DNA from: Phycisphaerales bacterium
GTDB lineage: Bacteria; Planctomycetota; Phycisphaerae; Phycisphaerales; SM1A02
Length of the DNA stretch: 16,046 nt
Assembly: GCA_030748455.1 (NCBI GenBank)
Contig: JASMLY010000001.1
Location: 1 to 16,046 of the forward strand
Direction: 5' to 3'
In this document: piece by piece, positions 1 to 8,447 of the stretch
How positions within the stretch are numbered: position 1 is the first letter of the stretch
Layout: every line of letters begins with the position of its first letter
Notes under the pieces: generated by a model
Seen by the model: the letters and a program-made list of their open reading frames with translations, nothing else
Databases searched by the model: none
What the model was told of the DNA's origin: nothing
Program-made: the position numbers and the translations under genes

Positions 1-137
1 CGGTGTGTCGCAGGTTATGCTGCGAGTGCGTAGTTAGCGTTGCCAACTAAAAATTGTGCATCCTTTTTACGTGGCAAGGATGCTCCACGTTACGCAATGT
101 ATTGCCTTCCCTGTCCGGTCGAAACCAGGTCGGCCCC
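1..137 (-). ncRNA. ssrA: tmRNA (ssrA), 5' portion, cut by the window edge
   Basis: This RNA rescues stalled ribosomes by trans-translation. Read on the minus strand, it opens at 137 with GGGGCCGACCTGGTTTCGAC, the conserved 5' end of tmRNA. Pseudoknot PK1 follows: stem 1 is CGTGG (89-85) with CCACG (74-70), stem 2 is GCATCC (83-78) with GGATGC (63-58), and they are joined by the usual TAAAAA. A tag reading frame runs from 44 to 15: GGC AAC GCT AAC TAC GCA CTC GCA GCA TAA, giving GNANYALAA. The stop lies in the loop of a GCAG/CTGC hairpin, as in E. coli. The resume codon is set by analogy with E. coli (TAGTC then GCA; here TAGTT then GGC). The remaining pseudoknots and the tRNA-like 3' half lie left of position 1. 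The motif match is unambiguous. Confidence 0.95.
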
Positions 138-161
138 TAAGTTTTCAATGAGCAGAGGACT

Positions 162-189
162 AGTATACGCGAAAAAACCGGAAAAGCAA
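162..189 (-). promoter_or_regulatory. Promoter of tmRNA
   Basis: On the minus strand a TATACT -10 hexamer (167-162) is followed about 24 nt later by the mature 5' end of tmRNA at 137. A TTGCTT -35-like hexamer (189-184) lies 16 nt upstream. This gives a short 5' leader to be trimmed by RNase P. The site sits in the 71-bp gap downstream of adk, so tmRNA is probably transcribed independently of adk. No clear adk terminator is visible in that gap. Confidence 0.6.
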
Positions 190-208
190 CGATTGACGAA
201 AAACGAAT

Positions 209-808
209 CTATCTGTCAGAAATCTGCGGTACTACGACAGAAAGAACTCTTAGGAGTACTTCAGCTTGTGTTCCAAGTGCATCAATATCGTGGATCAGTG
301 CGTCGTCATAACAGGCTAAAACCGGCGCGGTTTGTTCGCTGTACACTTCAAATCGTTTTCGAATCACCGATTCATCTGCATCATCTGGGCGACCTTGCTC
401 CGAGGCTCGTTTTTGCATTCGGCGTACCATTTCATCAAGATCCGTACAGACAAGGTGGATGACCATGAGTGGGTTGATATGTTCAGCCATTGCCTCAGCT
501 TGTGGAACACTTCGAGGGATTCCATCAAGCAGCAACACATCATTGTTCGGGTTGTAGAGTTCACGTGCAATGAGTTGGTCGACATGTTGTCGCCATAAAC
601 GTACAGTGAGGAAATCAGGAACGAGAAGTCCTTGGCTCGAATAACGAGCAAACTCCATTCCAATTTCAGAGTCCTTATCTAGCGATCTGAACATATCACC
701 TGTTGCAAGGTGAAAAAAACCTGGGATCGATCCGAGCATCTGTCCCTGCGTACCTTTCCCGACTCCCGGAGGTCCAAATAGTAGGATAGATGGATGTTTT
801 TCTGGCAT
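209..808 (-). CDS. adk: Adenylate kinase (short-LID type)
   Basis: A cytosolic nucleoside monophosphate kinase that interconverts ATP + AMP and 2 ADP. The 199-residue product has the P-loop GPPGVGKG (12-19), an AMP-binding stretch with TGDMFR (36-41) and a DGIPR motif (95-99, where the family usually has DGFPR). The LID region around GRPDDADESVIRKR (139-152) is short and has no zinc-binding cysteines. EVYSEQTAPVLACY (154-167) matches the family pattern EVYREQTAP..YY. The length is slightly below the usual 180-220 range centre. The start at 808 has only a weak Shine-Dalgarno-like GAG, and no better ATG lies nearby. It is transcribed away from recJ and toward tmRNA. A UMP/CMP kinase is possible, but this pattern is most typical of bacterial Adk. 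Confidence 0.9.
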   Translation of the reverse strand: MPEKHPSILLFGPPGVGKGTQGQMLGSIPGFFHLATGDMFRSLDKDSEIGMEFARYSSQGLLVPDFLTVRLWRQHVDQLIARELYNPNNDVLLLDGIPRSVPQAEAMAEHINPLMVIHLVCTDLDEMVRRMQKRASEQGRPDDADESVIRKRFEVYSEQTAPVLACYDDALIHDIDALGTQAEVLLRVLSVVVPQISDR

Positions 809-908
809 TGGTTCTACTCTGTGAATTGATTAACATGAGAATACTACCAAAAAAAGAGTTCAAGGCTCTCTTTCGAAATGTAGAGCCCAAGCCATCGAAA
901 CCGCTACG

Positions 909-2633
909 ATGTGCGAAATGCGAGGTCTTACCAAACGATGGAATCCCCCAAAACCCTCCGATCCACGGCTAGATGTCGTTGCAAGAATTCTTGCCTCTAG
1001 GGGGCTCGATTCTCCGGAAGCTCGTGCAGACTTTCTCAATCCTTCATTGAAACATTTGGACGAACCCTCCGACCTCACAGGAGCGACAGAGGCAGCAGAA
1101 CTTCTCGTGCAGGCAGTGAAAGCTAAAAAGAGAATCTTGATCTTCGGCGACTACGATGCGGACGGAATCACTGCATCTGCAATCCTATACCACATTATTT
1201 CAACGGCAAGTGGTCGAGAAGGGCCAACCATGTACATCCCAGATCGTATCGATGAAGGGTATGGGATTGGCCCAGATGCGATTGAAACGTTCGCCTCTGA
1301 AGGGATCGACTTGGTGATTACTGTTGACTGTGGTATTACTGCTGTGGAAGCTGCCCAAAAAGCAAAAGAACTTGGCATTTGCCTCATCATTACAGACCAT
1401 CATGCATTCCGGAAAGACGGAAAGATACCAGCCTGCGATGCAATCGTGCATCCTGCATTGCATGGTGAACCAAAAACACATTTTGCTGGTGTTGGCGTCG
1501 CGTACCAAGTAGCGTGGGCGTTCGCAGCGCATTGGTCGAACAGCCCCACAGTCAATGAGAACCTTCGAGATGTACTCATTGACATGATCCCAATGGCTGC
1601 TATTGGCACGATTGCTGATATGGTTCCTCTCACGAAGGGAAATAGAGTGATCGCAAAGTGGGGATTGCAGTTGCTTCCCACAACTGCGAACAAAGGGTTG
1701 CAGGCAATCATGCGTGAGATCCAAACACCGAAACATTCTCTGGCATCTTCCCATGTGAGTTTTGGTATTGCCCCATTGGTTAATGCAGCTGGGAGAATGT
1801 CCCACGCTGCAGTTGCGTTGGATTTGCTTACACATCTTGAGGGTTCGCTCGCTTGTGCAGCTGCAGAAAATCTTTCGGAGTTGAACAGAACGAGGCAAAA
1901 AACACAACGTGGGATTCAAACTGAAGCATTCCAAATGATTGAAGATCAAAACCTCGATCATCCAACAAACCGATGCATCGTTTTGCACAGTAAGAATTGG
2001 GCGAGAGGTGTCGTTGGAATATGTGCGGGCCAAATTGTGAACCAGCTCAACCGCCCGACTATTCTGCTTGCTTCAGATGGGGATCATTATGTTGGGTCTG
2101 CTCGAAGTATTGAGGGGTATTCGATTTTAGCGGGGTTACAACATTGTGAATCAACACTTGTGACCTATGGTGGCCATGCTGCCGCTGCGGGGTTGAAAGT
2201 CCATCATGATCAATTTGAATCATTTGTGGATGCAATTACAAATCATGCCAACACGCACATCAAAGAAGAAAACCTTGTTCCAACTGTCACAATTGATTCG
2301 GTCGCTGACCTTTCGGAGATTACACTTGATGCCGCGTGTGAAATTGCAAAAATAGGTCCCTTTGGAATTGGGAATCCAAATCCAAGGGTGCAAATTTGCG
2401 GAGCAAAAATAGTTGATTGCAACACCATGGGTCAGAACGGTTCTCATTTGAGTATGCGTTTGTCTCAGGGAGGATCAAGCACCCGAGCTCTTTGGTGGAA
2501 TCGAGGCGCGTTTGTTGATCGTCTGCACAATGGGGGACGCATCGATCTAGTGGCAACAATTTCAGTGAACGAATTCCGGAACCACCGAACACCGCAACTT
2601 ACAATCGAAGACGTGCGTTTACCAAGCAGCTAA
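909..2633 (+). CDS. recJ: Single-stranded-DNA-specific exonuclease RecJ
   Basis: A 5'-3' single-strand DNA exonuclease of recombinational and mismatch repair. The 574-residue product shows DHH-family metal motifs in order: DYDADG (81-86), VDCG (139-142), DHH (163-165) and GTIADMVP (233-240). The DHHA1 domain follows with NWARGVVGICAGQI (363-376), GSARS (396-400) and GGHAAAAGL (421-429). GPFGIGNPNP (483-492) leads into the C-terminal OB-like domain. This is full length for the family. Two ATGs compete, at 909 and 918. The second gives MRGLTKRW, closer to a typical RecJ N-terminus, and a TACGAT hexamer (905-910) lies 7 nt before it; neither has a Shine-Dalgarno. The gene diverges from adk, and its last 15 bases overlap the end of the oppositely oriented CNNM gene. 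Confidence 0.95.
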   Translation: MCEMRGLTKRWNPPKPSDPRLDVVARILASRGLDSPEARADFLNPSLKHLDEPSDLTGATEAAELLVQAVKAKKRILIFGDYDADGITASAILYHIISTASGREGPTMYIPDRIDEGYGIGPDAIETFASEGIDLVITVDCGITAVEAAQKAKELGICLIITDHHAFRKDGKIPACDAIVHPALHGEPKTHFAGVGVAYQVAWAFAAHWSNSPTVNENLRDVLIDMIPMAAIGTIADMVPLTKGNRVIAKWGLQLLPTTANKGLQAIMREIQTPKHSLASSHVSFGIAPLVNAAGRMSHAAVALDLLTHLEGSLACAAAENLSELNRTRQKTQRGIQTEAFQMIEDQNLDHPTNRCIVLHSKNWARGVVGICAGQIVNQLNRPTILLASDGDHYVGSARSIEGYSILAGLQHCESTLVTYGGHAAAAGLKVHHDQFESFVDAITNHANTHIKEENLVPTVTIDSVADLSEITLDAACEIAKIGPFGIGNPNPRVQICGAKIVDCNTMGQNGSHLSMRLSQGGSSTRALWWNRGAFVDRLHNGGRIDLVATISVNEFRNHRTPQLTIEDVRLPSS

Positions 2634-3599
2634 TTCGCCCACGAGTGGTTCGACAAGGTCTTTTAAGGTCACAATACCAATTGGTTTTCCACTATCTGGT
2701 GAAGTTACCACAGCCATTGACCTACCACTCACACGGACTTTCGTTATTGCTTCGACGACCTGCATGGATGCAGAGATGAACAGGGCTGGATGCATGAGAT
2801 TCTCTGTGGTTTCATGCGTATGCAAGAGCGCTGCAATAGAGGGAAGTACACCCTTTACTGAACCATCACTGTCAATCACAGGGAGCCTTGTGTGTGATGC
2901 CCAGTTGAGGGATCGAGTACGCATCGACGGGGATGCGTCAATATTCACACAAGATACACGGGACCAAGGGATCATCTCACTTCCTACTGAGAGTGACCGC
3001 ATAGAGAGCACTCGATCGGCGAGGGAGGTTTGTTCATTGCTAATAGCACCTGAACCGAGTCCTTCTTTGAACAGTAAGCCGAAGCGAAGTCGGGGAGTAG
3101 GCTCGATATCTGATTCGGTGCCAAGGCAATGTTGCGCAATCTTCCCAATGCTTGAAACGAGTGGCACAACCCCAGTCCAACGAAACAACAAATCAGCAAA
3201 AGAGAGAGAAATCGAATACCTGTAGGTCCACGAATCAGCGTGTGCACGGAACAAATCCTTTGGAAGAACTTCTCCAAAGATAAACAAAATTGGTATCAGG
3301 CAGAGGGCGTTGATGGCAATAGACAACCAAGGTCCAAATGAAGTTTCATCAAGTACCATGGCAGTGCCGTAACTCGCAAGATAGTTTGCGATGTTGTTGC
3401 AAATCAGAAGGACGGCAAGCATGCGCGTGGGTTTATCGATCAATGATTTGATTCTGCGTGCATTCGGGTTTGATGCTGCCGACCGAACATCAAGCCGAAT
3501 TCGGTTAATGGTGTACATGCCTGTCTCTAAGCCAGAATAGAGCGCACTAAGAAGAAGTCCAACTCCGGCAATTACAATAGCAATGGCTACAGAAGTCAT
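2619..3599 (-). CDS. CNNM/DUF21-CBS membrane protein lacking the C-terminal CorC_HlyC domain
   Basis: A member of the CNNM (DUF21, hemolysin-C/CorB-like) family, linked elsewhere to Mg2+/Co2+ transport. The 326-residue product has an N-terminal membrane helix (about 3-24) with SGLETGMYTINRIR (22-35), resembling the CNNM S.SETA..... motif. Further hydrophobic segments lie at about 60-80 and 92-113, ending in FGEVLPK (108-114), the strongly conserved CNNM motif. A diverged CBS pair follows at about 205-320, ending in GIVTLKDLVEPLVGEL. The protein stops there, so the transporter-associated domain of its upstream paralogue is absent. It is the last gene of the operon and its ATG overlaps the preceding stop (ATGA). 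Its own stop overlaps recJ by 15 bp. The substrate cannot be told from sequence. Confidence 0.85.
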   Translation of the reverse strand: MTSVAIAIVIAGVGLLLSALYSGLETGMYTINRIRLDVRSAASNPNARRIKSLIDKPTRMLAVLLICNNIANYLASYGTAMVLDETSFGPWLSIAINALCLIPILFIFGEVLPKDLFRAHADSWTYRYSISLSFADLLFRWTGVVPLVSSIGKIAQHCLGTESDIEPTPRLRFGLLFKEGLGSGAISNEQTSLADRVLSMRSLSVGSEMIPWSRVSCVNIDASPSMRTRSLNWASHTRLPVIDSDGSVKGVLPSIAALLHTHETTENLMHPALFISASMQVVEAITKVRVSGRSMAVVTSPDSGKPIGIVTLKDLVEPLVGELAAW

Positions 3600-4876
3600 T
3601 CGGGCACCTCCTGCACAGCAATTCGCACGGTTGCAACTCGGAACCCATCCATTGATTCGACGGTTAATCGTATGTTTGCGAGATCAATGGAATCGCCAAG
3701 TTCGGGGATTTTTCCAAGTTTTGCAGCGATCAGTCCACCCATTGTGGCAGCGGGGAATCGCTCAACAAACGGCCCAGTTGCAGAAAACCAGGAGCGAACA
3801 CTCGTATCTGCGTCAAGCAACCACTCTCCGTTGTCGAGTTGTTTTGGTGGATCAACTGTACGATCAGTTGCATCACCGATTTCCCCGATGAGTTGTTCAA
3901 GCACATCTTCTAGTGTCACGATGCCAGCAGTGCCGCCAAACTCATCAACCACTATTGCAATCCTTGTTTTTGTTTCTCTGAAGTGTGTGAGAAGTTGATC
4001 AAGTGTTGCGACTTGGGGAATGAATAATGGTTGCGTCATACAAGTTTGTAACAGCGTCGGTCCCTCAGAAGTACGTTGCAGGTATCTTTTTGTATGCAAC
4101 ATTCCCAACACTTGATCAAGATCCACCCCGTACACAGGGATTTGGGTGAGTCTGCTTTCTTCGATCACACGTTTGATCTCTTCTTCTGTTTCTTGAGCAG
4201 TGACTGCAACCATGCGAACTCTTGGCATCATGACTTCGCGCACTCGAATATGATTGAGTGCAACAACATCTCGCAAAATTTGTTGTTCATCTAAATCGAT
4301 GATTCCATCGTTGGTAGATAAGGCGACGAGCGCTGCAAGTTCTTGTGCATCTAGTGGAGGTGGAGGCTCACCTGTTGCAAGTCTTGATAGTGGTGTAATA
4401 ATGACAGTGTCAATAATCGAACGAAGTGGTGTAATGAAATGATGTACGAGTAGAAGTGGTGGAGATAGCAATGTCGCAACACCAACAGGTCTTGCCGTTG
4501 CAGCCATTTTAGGAAGAACTTCACCAAAAATGACAATAGAAAAAAGCGTCGCAACCGCGATCCCTACTTCGGTTGCGATTGAACTTGGTACTCGTAACAT
4601 TAGCACGGAACTTATGACAAAAAAGAGAACATTTGCAGTCATGTTTCCGATGAGGATGGTGATCAGTACTGTTCTTCGATTTCGTATAAGGAGCAGGGCA
4701 GCATTTGCGGGTGGGGTTTTTCTTTGTTGGAGTTGAATACTTTGCGCTTGCGTAATTCTGAATAGGGCTGTTTCACTGCAACTAAAGAATGCGCTAAGTA
4801 TGAGTAGCGGTACAAGCGAGATGAACAATGCTACATCGACACTGCCCCAACTAGTTTGGAACGATTCAGCGATCAT
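3596..4876 (-). CDS. CNNM/DUF21-CBS-CorC_HlyC membrane protein (hemolysin C / CorB family)
   Basis: An inner-membrane protein of the CNNM family, whose members are implicated in divalent cation (Mg2+/Co2+) efflux. The 426-residue product shows a DUF21 transmembrane domain with FFSCSETALFRIT (30-42), hydrophobic segments at about 15-33, 68-94 and 101-118, and FGEVLPK (117-123). Two CBS repeats follow (about 205-265 and 280-333). They carry VREVMMPRVRMVAV (212-225) and IAIVVDEFGGTAGIVTLEDV (307-325 region), a hallmark of this family. A C-terminal CorC_HlyC domain (about 345-420) completes it. Its start overlaps the plsC-like stop by ATGA and its stop overlaps the next CNNM gene by ATGA, so the two CNNM proteins are probably made together. 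Old names such as hemolysin or TlyC should not be read as toxin function. Confidence 0.9.
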   Translation of the reverse strand: MIAESFQTSWGSVDVALFISLVPLLILSAFFSCSETALFRITQAQSIQLQQRKTPPANAALLLIRNRRTVLITILIGNMTANVLFFVISSVLMLRVPSSIATEVGIAVATLFSIVIFGEVLPKMAATARPVGVATLLSPPLLLVHHFITPLRSIIDTVIITPLSRLATGEPPPPLDAQELAALVALSTNDGIIDLDEQQILRDVVALNHIRVREVMMPRVRMVAVTAQETEEEIKRVIEESRLTQIPVYGVDLDQVLGMLHTKRYLQRTSEGPTLLQTCMTQPLFIPQVATLDQLLTHFRETKTRIAIVVDEFGGTAGIVTLEDVLEQLIGEIGDATDRTVDPPKQLDNGEWLLDADTSVRSWFSATGPFVERFPAATMGGLIAAKLGKIPELGDSIDLANIRLTVESMDGFRVATVRIAVQEVPE

Positions 4877-5580
4877 GATGTTGAAAGTTCTCGAACAGCG
4901 TCCTCAACACGTGACGTAAATGCATCCGTAGATTCTTCGCGTTGGAGTTGTAATGGCTTGCCAAAAGCAACGTGAATTTTCCCAGATTTTGGAATATATG
5001 TAGCTTTGGGTAACACCGTTTTTCCACCTGAAACATGGACAGGAGTCACTGGGCATTTTGCTATTTTTGCAACAACCCCAAGCCCAGATTTAAATGGTGC
5101 AATTTCGTCGGTCTCACTGCGTGTGCCTTCAGGGTAAATCACAACAGACCAGCCTTCATTGAGAAGGGCAGCCATCGTTCGAATTGAACGAAGTGGGGAT
5201 CCCACTCTTTCTATACCAAATGCATTCCACACAGCGAGCACTGTAAATTGAATGCACCTTTTTTTCAAAGAATTTCCTTCTGCATCACCAAAGTGGTCGA
5301 ACGCAGCTGCTACTGCGGTTTTTTTGCGTTGTTTTCTTGGGAGGACATCTAAAATTGCGTGCGTATCAACATGGCTTTGATGGTTGGAAGCAAATAGTGT
5401 CGGCATTGTCATCGACGCAACGTGCTCCACGCCAGTTGCTTCCCAAGAAATTCTACGAACGATTTTCGTTACGGAGCACCCTGCAAGTAAAGCGCAGCGA
5501 GCCATTGCAACTGATGGAGAATGTAACTTGTTCAGTATTTCTTCGGCGTCAGGGGGAACAGGTTTGTGTTGCGGGGGCAT
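4873..5580 (-). CDS. 1-acyl-glycerol-3-phosphate acyltransferase family (PlsC-like)
   Basis: An acyl-CoA/ACP-dependent acyltransferase of the LPLAT/PlsC family that probably acylates a lysophospholipid or related lipid at the membrane. The 235-residue product contains NHQSHVD (66-72, the catalytic NHxSxxD motif with H67 and D72), GIERVG (122-127), YPEGTRS (149-155, the EGTRS substrate-binding motif) and CPVTPVHVSG (176-185, the final motif). No long transmembrane helix is obvious; a mildly hydrophobic stretch lies at about 24-41. It is coupled to the upstream aminotransferase by TAATG and to the downstream CNNM gene by ATGA. The exact acceptor is unknown. A role in glycerophospholipid synthesis is the default; an ornithine-lipid or other acyl transfer cannot be excluded. 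Confidence 0.87.
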   Translation of the reverse strand: MPPQHKPVPPDAEEILNKLHSPSVAMARCALLAGCSVTKIVRRISWEATGVEHVASMTMPTLFASNHQSHVDTHAILDVLPRKQRKKTAVAAAFDHFGDAEGNSLKKRCIQFTVLAVWNAFGIERVGSPLRSIRTMAALLNEGWSVVIYPEGTRSETDEIAPFKSGLGVVAKIAKCPVTPVHVSGGKTVLPKATYIPKSGKIHVAFGKPLQLQREESTDAFTSRVEDAVRELSTS

Positions 5581-6839
5581 TACTGTGCTCGAGGGATCTC
5601 ATCTGCGTGTGAGAGAACCTTGGCAAAGGCGTCCGCATACTGATCAAGTAACTCTTTTGTTGCAGAAGGGAACGAGGGAAGTTTTACCAAGGACCCATTT
5701 CCAAGCGTCGTCTCTGGTAAGTCAGCTGGGTCGTAGGAATGGAGGGGGTTCTCCTTCGTCGCGGGTAGGCGCGCTATTTTGGACCAAACCCCGTGTGTAA
5801 AGACTGGTTGCTGGTGCAATAGTGGATAGCGTGGTGCTGCAACAAGTGCGCCTTCGGCCTGCAATGCAGTTACCAAATCTTGCATCGGTAAATTTCTTGT
5901 TTGCTCTTCATACCGAACAAGGAATTCGAAATACACTCGTGAAACATCTTTTGGTGCTAAGAACGGTTCGATTCCAAACTCAGCAAGTTTATTGGAAAGA
6001 TAGATGCAGTTCTCGTTTCTCAATTTGTTGCGTTCTTCAAGATGTTTGAGTTGTGTCCGAGCAAGTGCGGCAGACATCGGTGCTATCCGAAATTTAAAAC
6101 CAAAGCCAGTTGCTGCGAAATATTTGTTTTCAGATTCAAGGTGAAGCAAGCGTTCATAATGCCCGAGTCGGATTGCAGACTCATACAACTCCTGCGTATC
6201 GCAAAGTAAAACTCCACCTTCTCCAGATGGAACAAGTTTGTTTCCTTGCATGCTAAAGACACTCACATCGCCGAATGAACCGACAGGTCTTCCTTTGTAC
6301 GTTGCACCGTGTGCATGCGAAGCGTCTTCGAGGATTTTAAGGCCATGCTTGGTTGCGATTGCCTGGATTTCGTCCATTTTAGAAGGCATGCCAAAGAGAT
6401 GTACGACAACGATCGCTTTGGTGCGATGCGTAATTTTTCGTTCGATGTCTTCTGGGCTTAATCCAAGACATTCTGGCTCAAGTTCAGCAAAAACGGGTAT
6501 TCCGCCACAATGAAGAATGGGCATTACACTAGACCACCAAGTTGCGGAAGGAACAATGACTTCATCGCCGGGCGTGATCCCAATAGCATGAAGTCCAGCA
6601 AGAATCGCAGAAGTACCATTGTTGTGTGTGAGCGCGAAGTTTCGACCAGTTAGATGTCTATAGTCATGTTCTAATTCACCAACAACAGGGTGGATTGAAA
6701 GTTCCCCACTACGGAGCACATCAAGAACCGCCTGCTCATCTTCTTGAGAGATGATTGGCCAATGGGTCGCCTCCCGCTGATCAAGTGTAATAGCCTTGTT
6801 GCCGCCAAGGATGGCGGGGGTTGATGTTGTTGCTGGCAT
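5580..6839 (-). CDS. DegT/DnrJ/EryC1/StrS-family PLP-dependent aminotransferase
   Basis: A fold-type-I PLP aminotransferase of the DegT/ArnB class, whose members usually transfer an amino group to a keto sugar nucleotide. The 419-residue product begins with the family signature WPIISQEDEQAVLDVLRSGE (27-46). It has NNGTSAILAGLHA (73-85) for the PLP phosphate, GDEVIVPSATWW (91-102), EDASHAHGA (171-179) with the PLP-ring Asp172, and SMQGNKLVPSGEGG (196-209) in which Lys201 is the predicted Schiff-base lysine. It is somewhat longer than the usual 370-400 residues. There are no sugar-nucleotide or glycosyltransferase genes in view; it sits between floA and the acyltransferase with 1-nt TAATG overlaps on both sides. 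The substrate is therefore open. A sugar is the family default, but the setting hints at an envelope lipid or glycan. Confidence 0.88.
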   Translation of the reverse strand: MPATTSTPAILGGNKAITLDQREATHWPIISQEDEQAVLDVLRSGELSIHPVVGELEHDYRHLTGRNFALTHNNGTSAILAGLHAIGITPGDEVIVPSATWWSSVMPILHCGGIPVFAELEPECLGLSPEDIERKITHRTKAIVVVHLFGMPSKMDEIQAIATKHGLKILEDASHAHGATYKGRPVGSFGDVSVFSMQGNKLVPSGEGGVLLCDTQELYESAIRLGHYERLLHLESENKYFAATGFGFKFRIAPMSAALARTQLKHLEERNKLRNENCIYLSNKLAEFGIEPFLAPKDVSRVYFEFLVRYEEQTRNLPMQDLVTALQAEGALVAAPRYPLLHQQPVFTHGVWSKIARLPATKENPLHSYDPADLPETTLGNGSLVKLPSFPSATKELLDQYADAFAKVLSHADEIPRAQ

Positions 6840-7858
6840 TATGAACTCTGTGTATCCGCGTCTTCTCCCGCGATCGATGTTCGCATTTTGGTATCTGAGA
6901 TGACATTTTTCATGTTGTAGTAATCCATGACACCGAAGTTGCCTTTGCGAAAGGCATCTGCCATGGCTTTTGGTACTTCAGCTTCGGCAAGAACAACGAG
7001 GGCTCGGTTCTTTTGTTCTTCTGCGCGGTACTCAACTTCTTGTGCGATCGCCATAGCACGGCGCTTTTCAGCTTCTGCCTGAAATCTTGCCTTGTCGGCT
7101 TCTGCTTGGTGCGCTTGAAGTTTTGCACCAATATTCTCGCCAACATCGACGTCAGCAATATCAATTGACAGAATTTCAAACGCTGTTCCTGAGTCTAATC
7201 CTTTTGCGAGTACGGATTTTGAGATATTGTCAGGATTTTCAAGTACCTGTAAGTGTGTGGTAGCTGAGCCAATTGTAGAAATGATTCCTTCGCCGACGCG
7301 AGCAATAATTGTTTCCTCTGTTGCACCACCAACAAGTCGCGCGATATTCGTACGAACAGTAACTCTTGCTCTTGCGCGCAATTGGATACCATCACCTGCG
7401 ACCGCATCAATTGTTGTTTTGCTCGTACCTGCACTTGGGCAGTCAATCACTTTTGGGTCAACACTCGTATGGACTGCGTCCATAATGTCACGCCCAGCCA
7501 AATCAATTGCCGTAGCATTTTCCCAAGTAAGTGCAATCCGCGCTTTGTCAGCAGCAATCATTGCTCGAACGACGTTCGTGATTCTGCCACCAGCGAGGTA
7601 ATGTGCTTCAAGTTCATCTGTTGAAACTTCAAGTCCTGCTTTTTTTGCACTAATTCGATTGATGACAACGGATTTCGCGTTGACTTTTCGAAACCGCATC
7701 ATGACGAGATCAATAAAACCAACTTTGGCTCCACTGACCCAAGCTTGTAGATACAAGCCGACATATTGGAACGCGAACGCGACAATGATGAGGAGAAAAA
7801 TTCCTCCAACAATGATGCCACCGATCATCCAATTTGAAATTGCTGTAATTAAGTTCAT
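6839..7858 (-). CDS. floA: Flotillin-like protein FloA (SPFH family)
   Basis: A membrane-microdomain scaffold of the bacterial flotillin A (YqfA/UPF0365) family. The 339-residue product has an N-terminal hydrophobic hairpin (about 10-38), then the SPFH-like region (about 45-235). It includes the family-typical [20 protein letters not shown] (66-85), [19 protein letters not shown] (88-106) and [18 protein letters not shown] (155-172). An Ala/Glu/Lys-rich coiled coil follows (about 247-300), then the tail [16 protein letters not shown]. The length matches B. subtilis FloA closely. A strong Shine-Dalgarno, AAGGAG (7871-7866), lies 7 nt before the ATG. That is the best ribosome site in the operon and suggests high or independent translation. 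It follows two nfeD genes, the classical partner pairing. Confidence 0.95.
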   Translation of the reverse strand: MNLITAISNWMIGGIIVGGIFLLIIVAFAFQYVGLYLQAWVSGAKVGFIDLVMMRFRKVNAKSVVINRISAKKAGLEVSTDELEAHYLAGGRITNVVRAMIAADKARIALTWENATAIDLAGRDIMDAVHTSVDPKVIDCPSAGTSKTTIDAVAGDGIQLRARARVTVRTNIARLVGGATEETIIARVGEGIISTIGSATTHLQVLENPDNISKSVLAKGLDSGTAFEILSIDIADVDVGENIGAKLQAHQAEADKARFQAEAEKRRAMAIAQEVEYRAEEQKNRALVVLAEAEVPKAMADAFRKGNFGVMDYYNMKNVISDTKMRTSIAGEDADTQSS

Positions 7859-7895
7859 AGTAAAACTCCTTCGTCTTCTAGGGTAGCGTAGTGTA

Positions 7896-8447
7896 TCACG
7901 CTGATACTTCGCGTACTTTTATCTGGTTGTCGTACACTTGTGACACAACGATTGGCTTATCTGCACCGATGACTCCAGTTTCTGCCATCGCGTCATAACG
8001 CCTATCGTTGATTCGTACTACACCAATTGGGCGAAGCACTGTCACTGATCTGCCCTCAAGGCCAACAAGTGCCTGAAGAACTTTAAGCCGTTCCATGCGT
8101 TGTGCTTCAGATTCTTGTTTAGAGAATTCGCCTCCACCATCCACGTCACCGAGAATCATTCTCGTAGCGAGTGGGGAAGATACCCAAATTTTGAACGCAA
8201 TCCACGCGATCACTGGGCCAAAGACAATGTAAATGCCAGTTGCAATCAGCCCCGTTTGTACGTCGTGGACATAGAAGGCAATCAACGATCCAATGACGCA
8301 CAGTCCACCAAGTAACGCGAGTAGCCCGCCAGAGGGAACGAAAATTTCGATAAAGAAAATGACGATTGCGACCCCAAGTAGAACAAATGCCCAAAGCACT
8401 GGAGAAGAGTTTTGTGTTGCAGCTGTTTGTGCAAGTAGAGCAATCAT
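7896..8447 (-). CDS. Short NfeD family membrane protein
   Basis: A short NfeD homologue without a protease domain. The 183-residue product has about three transmembrane helices (about 17-36, 41-60 and 64-90) with the NfeD-typical [20 protein letters not shown] (33-52). A linker follows, then a C-terminal OB-fold-like NfeD domain (about 127-183), where [20 protein letters not shown] matches the usual G..G.a...L.P.G.v...G pattern. Members of this family partner with flotillin/stomatin-type SPFH proteins, and floA is the next gene. Its ATG overlaps the stop of the upstream long nfeD gene (ATGA), so translation is likely coupled. A 37-nt gap with a strong Shine-Dalgarno separates it from floA. 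Confidence 0.88.
   Translation of the reverse strand: MIALLAQTAATQNSSPVLWAFVLLGVAIVIFFIEIFVPSGGLLALLGGLCVIGSLIAFYVHDVQTGLIATGIYIVFGPVIAWIAFKIWVSSPLATRMILGDVDGGGEFSKQESEAQRMERLKVLQALVGLEGRSVTVLRPIGVVRINDRRYDAMAETGVIGADKPIVVSQVYDNQIKVREVSA

Noticed and set aside
40..462. Plus-strand open frame of 140 codons
   Set aside because: It begins inside the tmRNA, crosses the tmRNA promoter and runs antisense to adk. The translation resembles no family and has an irregular composition.
1200..2033. Minus-strand open frame of 277 codons inside recJ
   Set aside because: It is fully antisense to a recJ gene with all catalytic motifs. The product is rich in Cys, His and Arg with no domain pattern.
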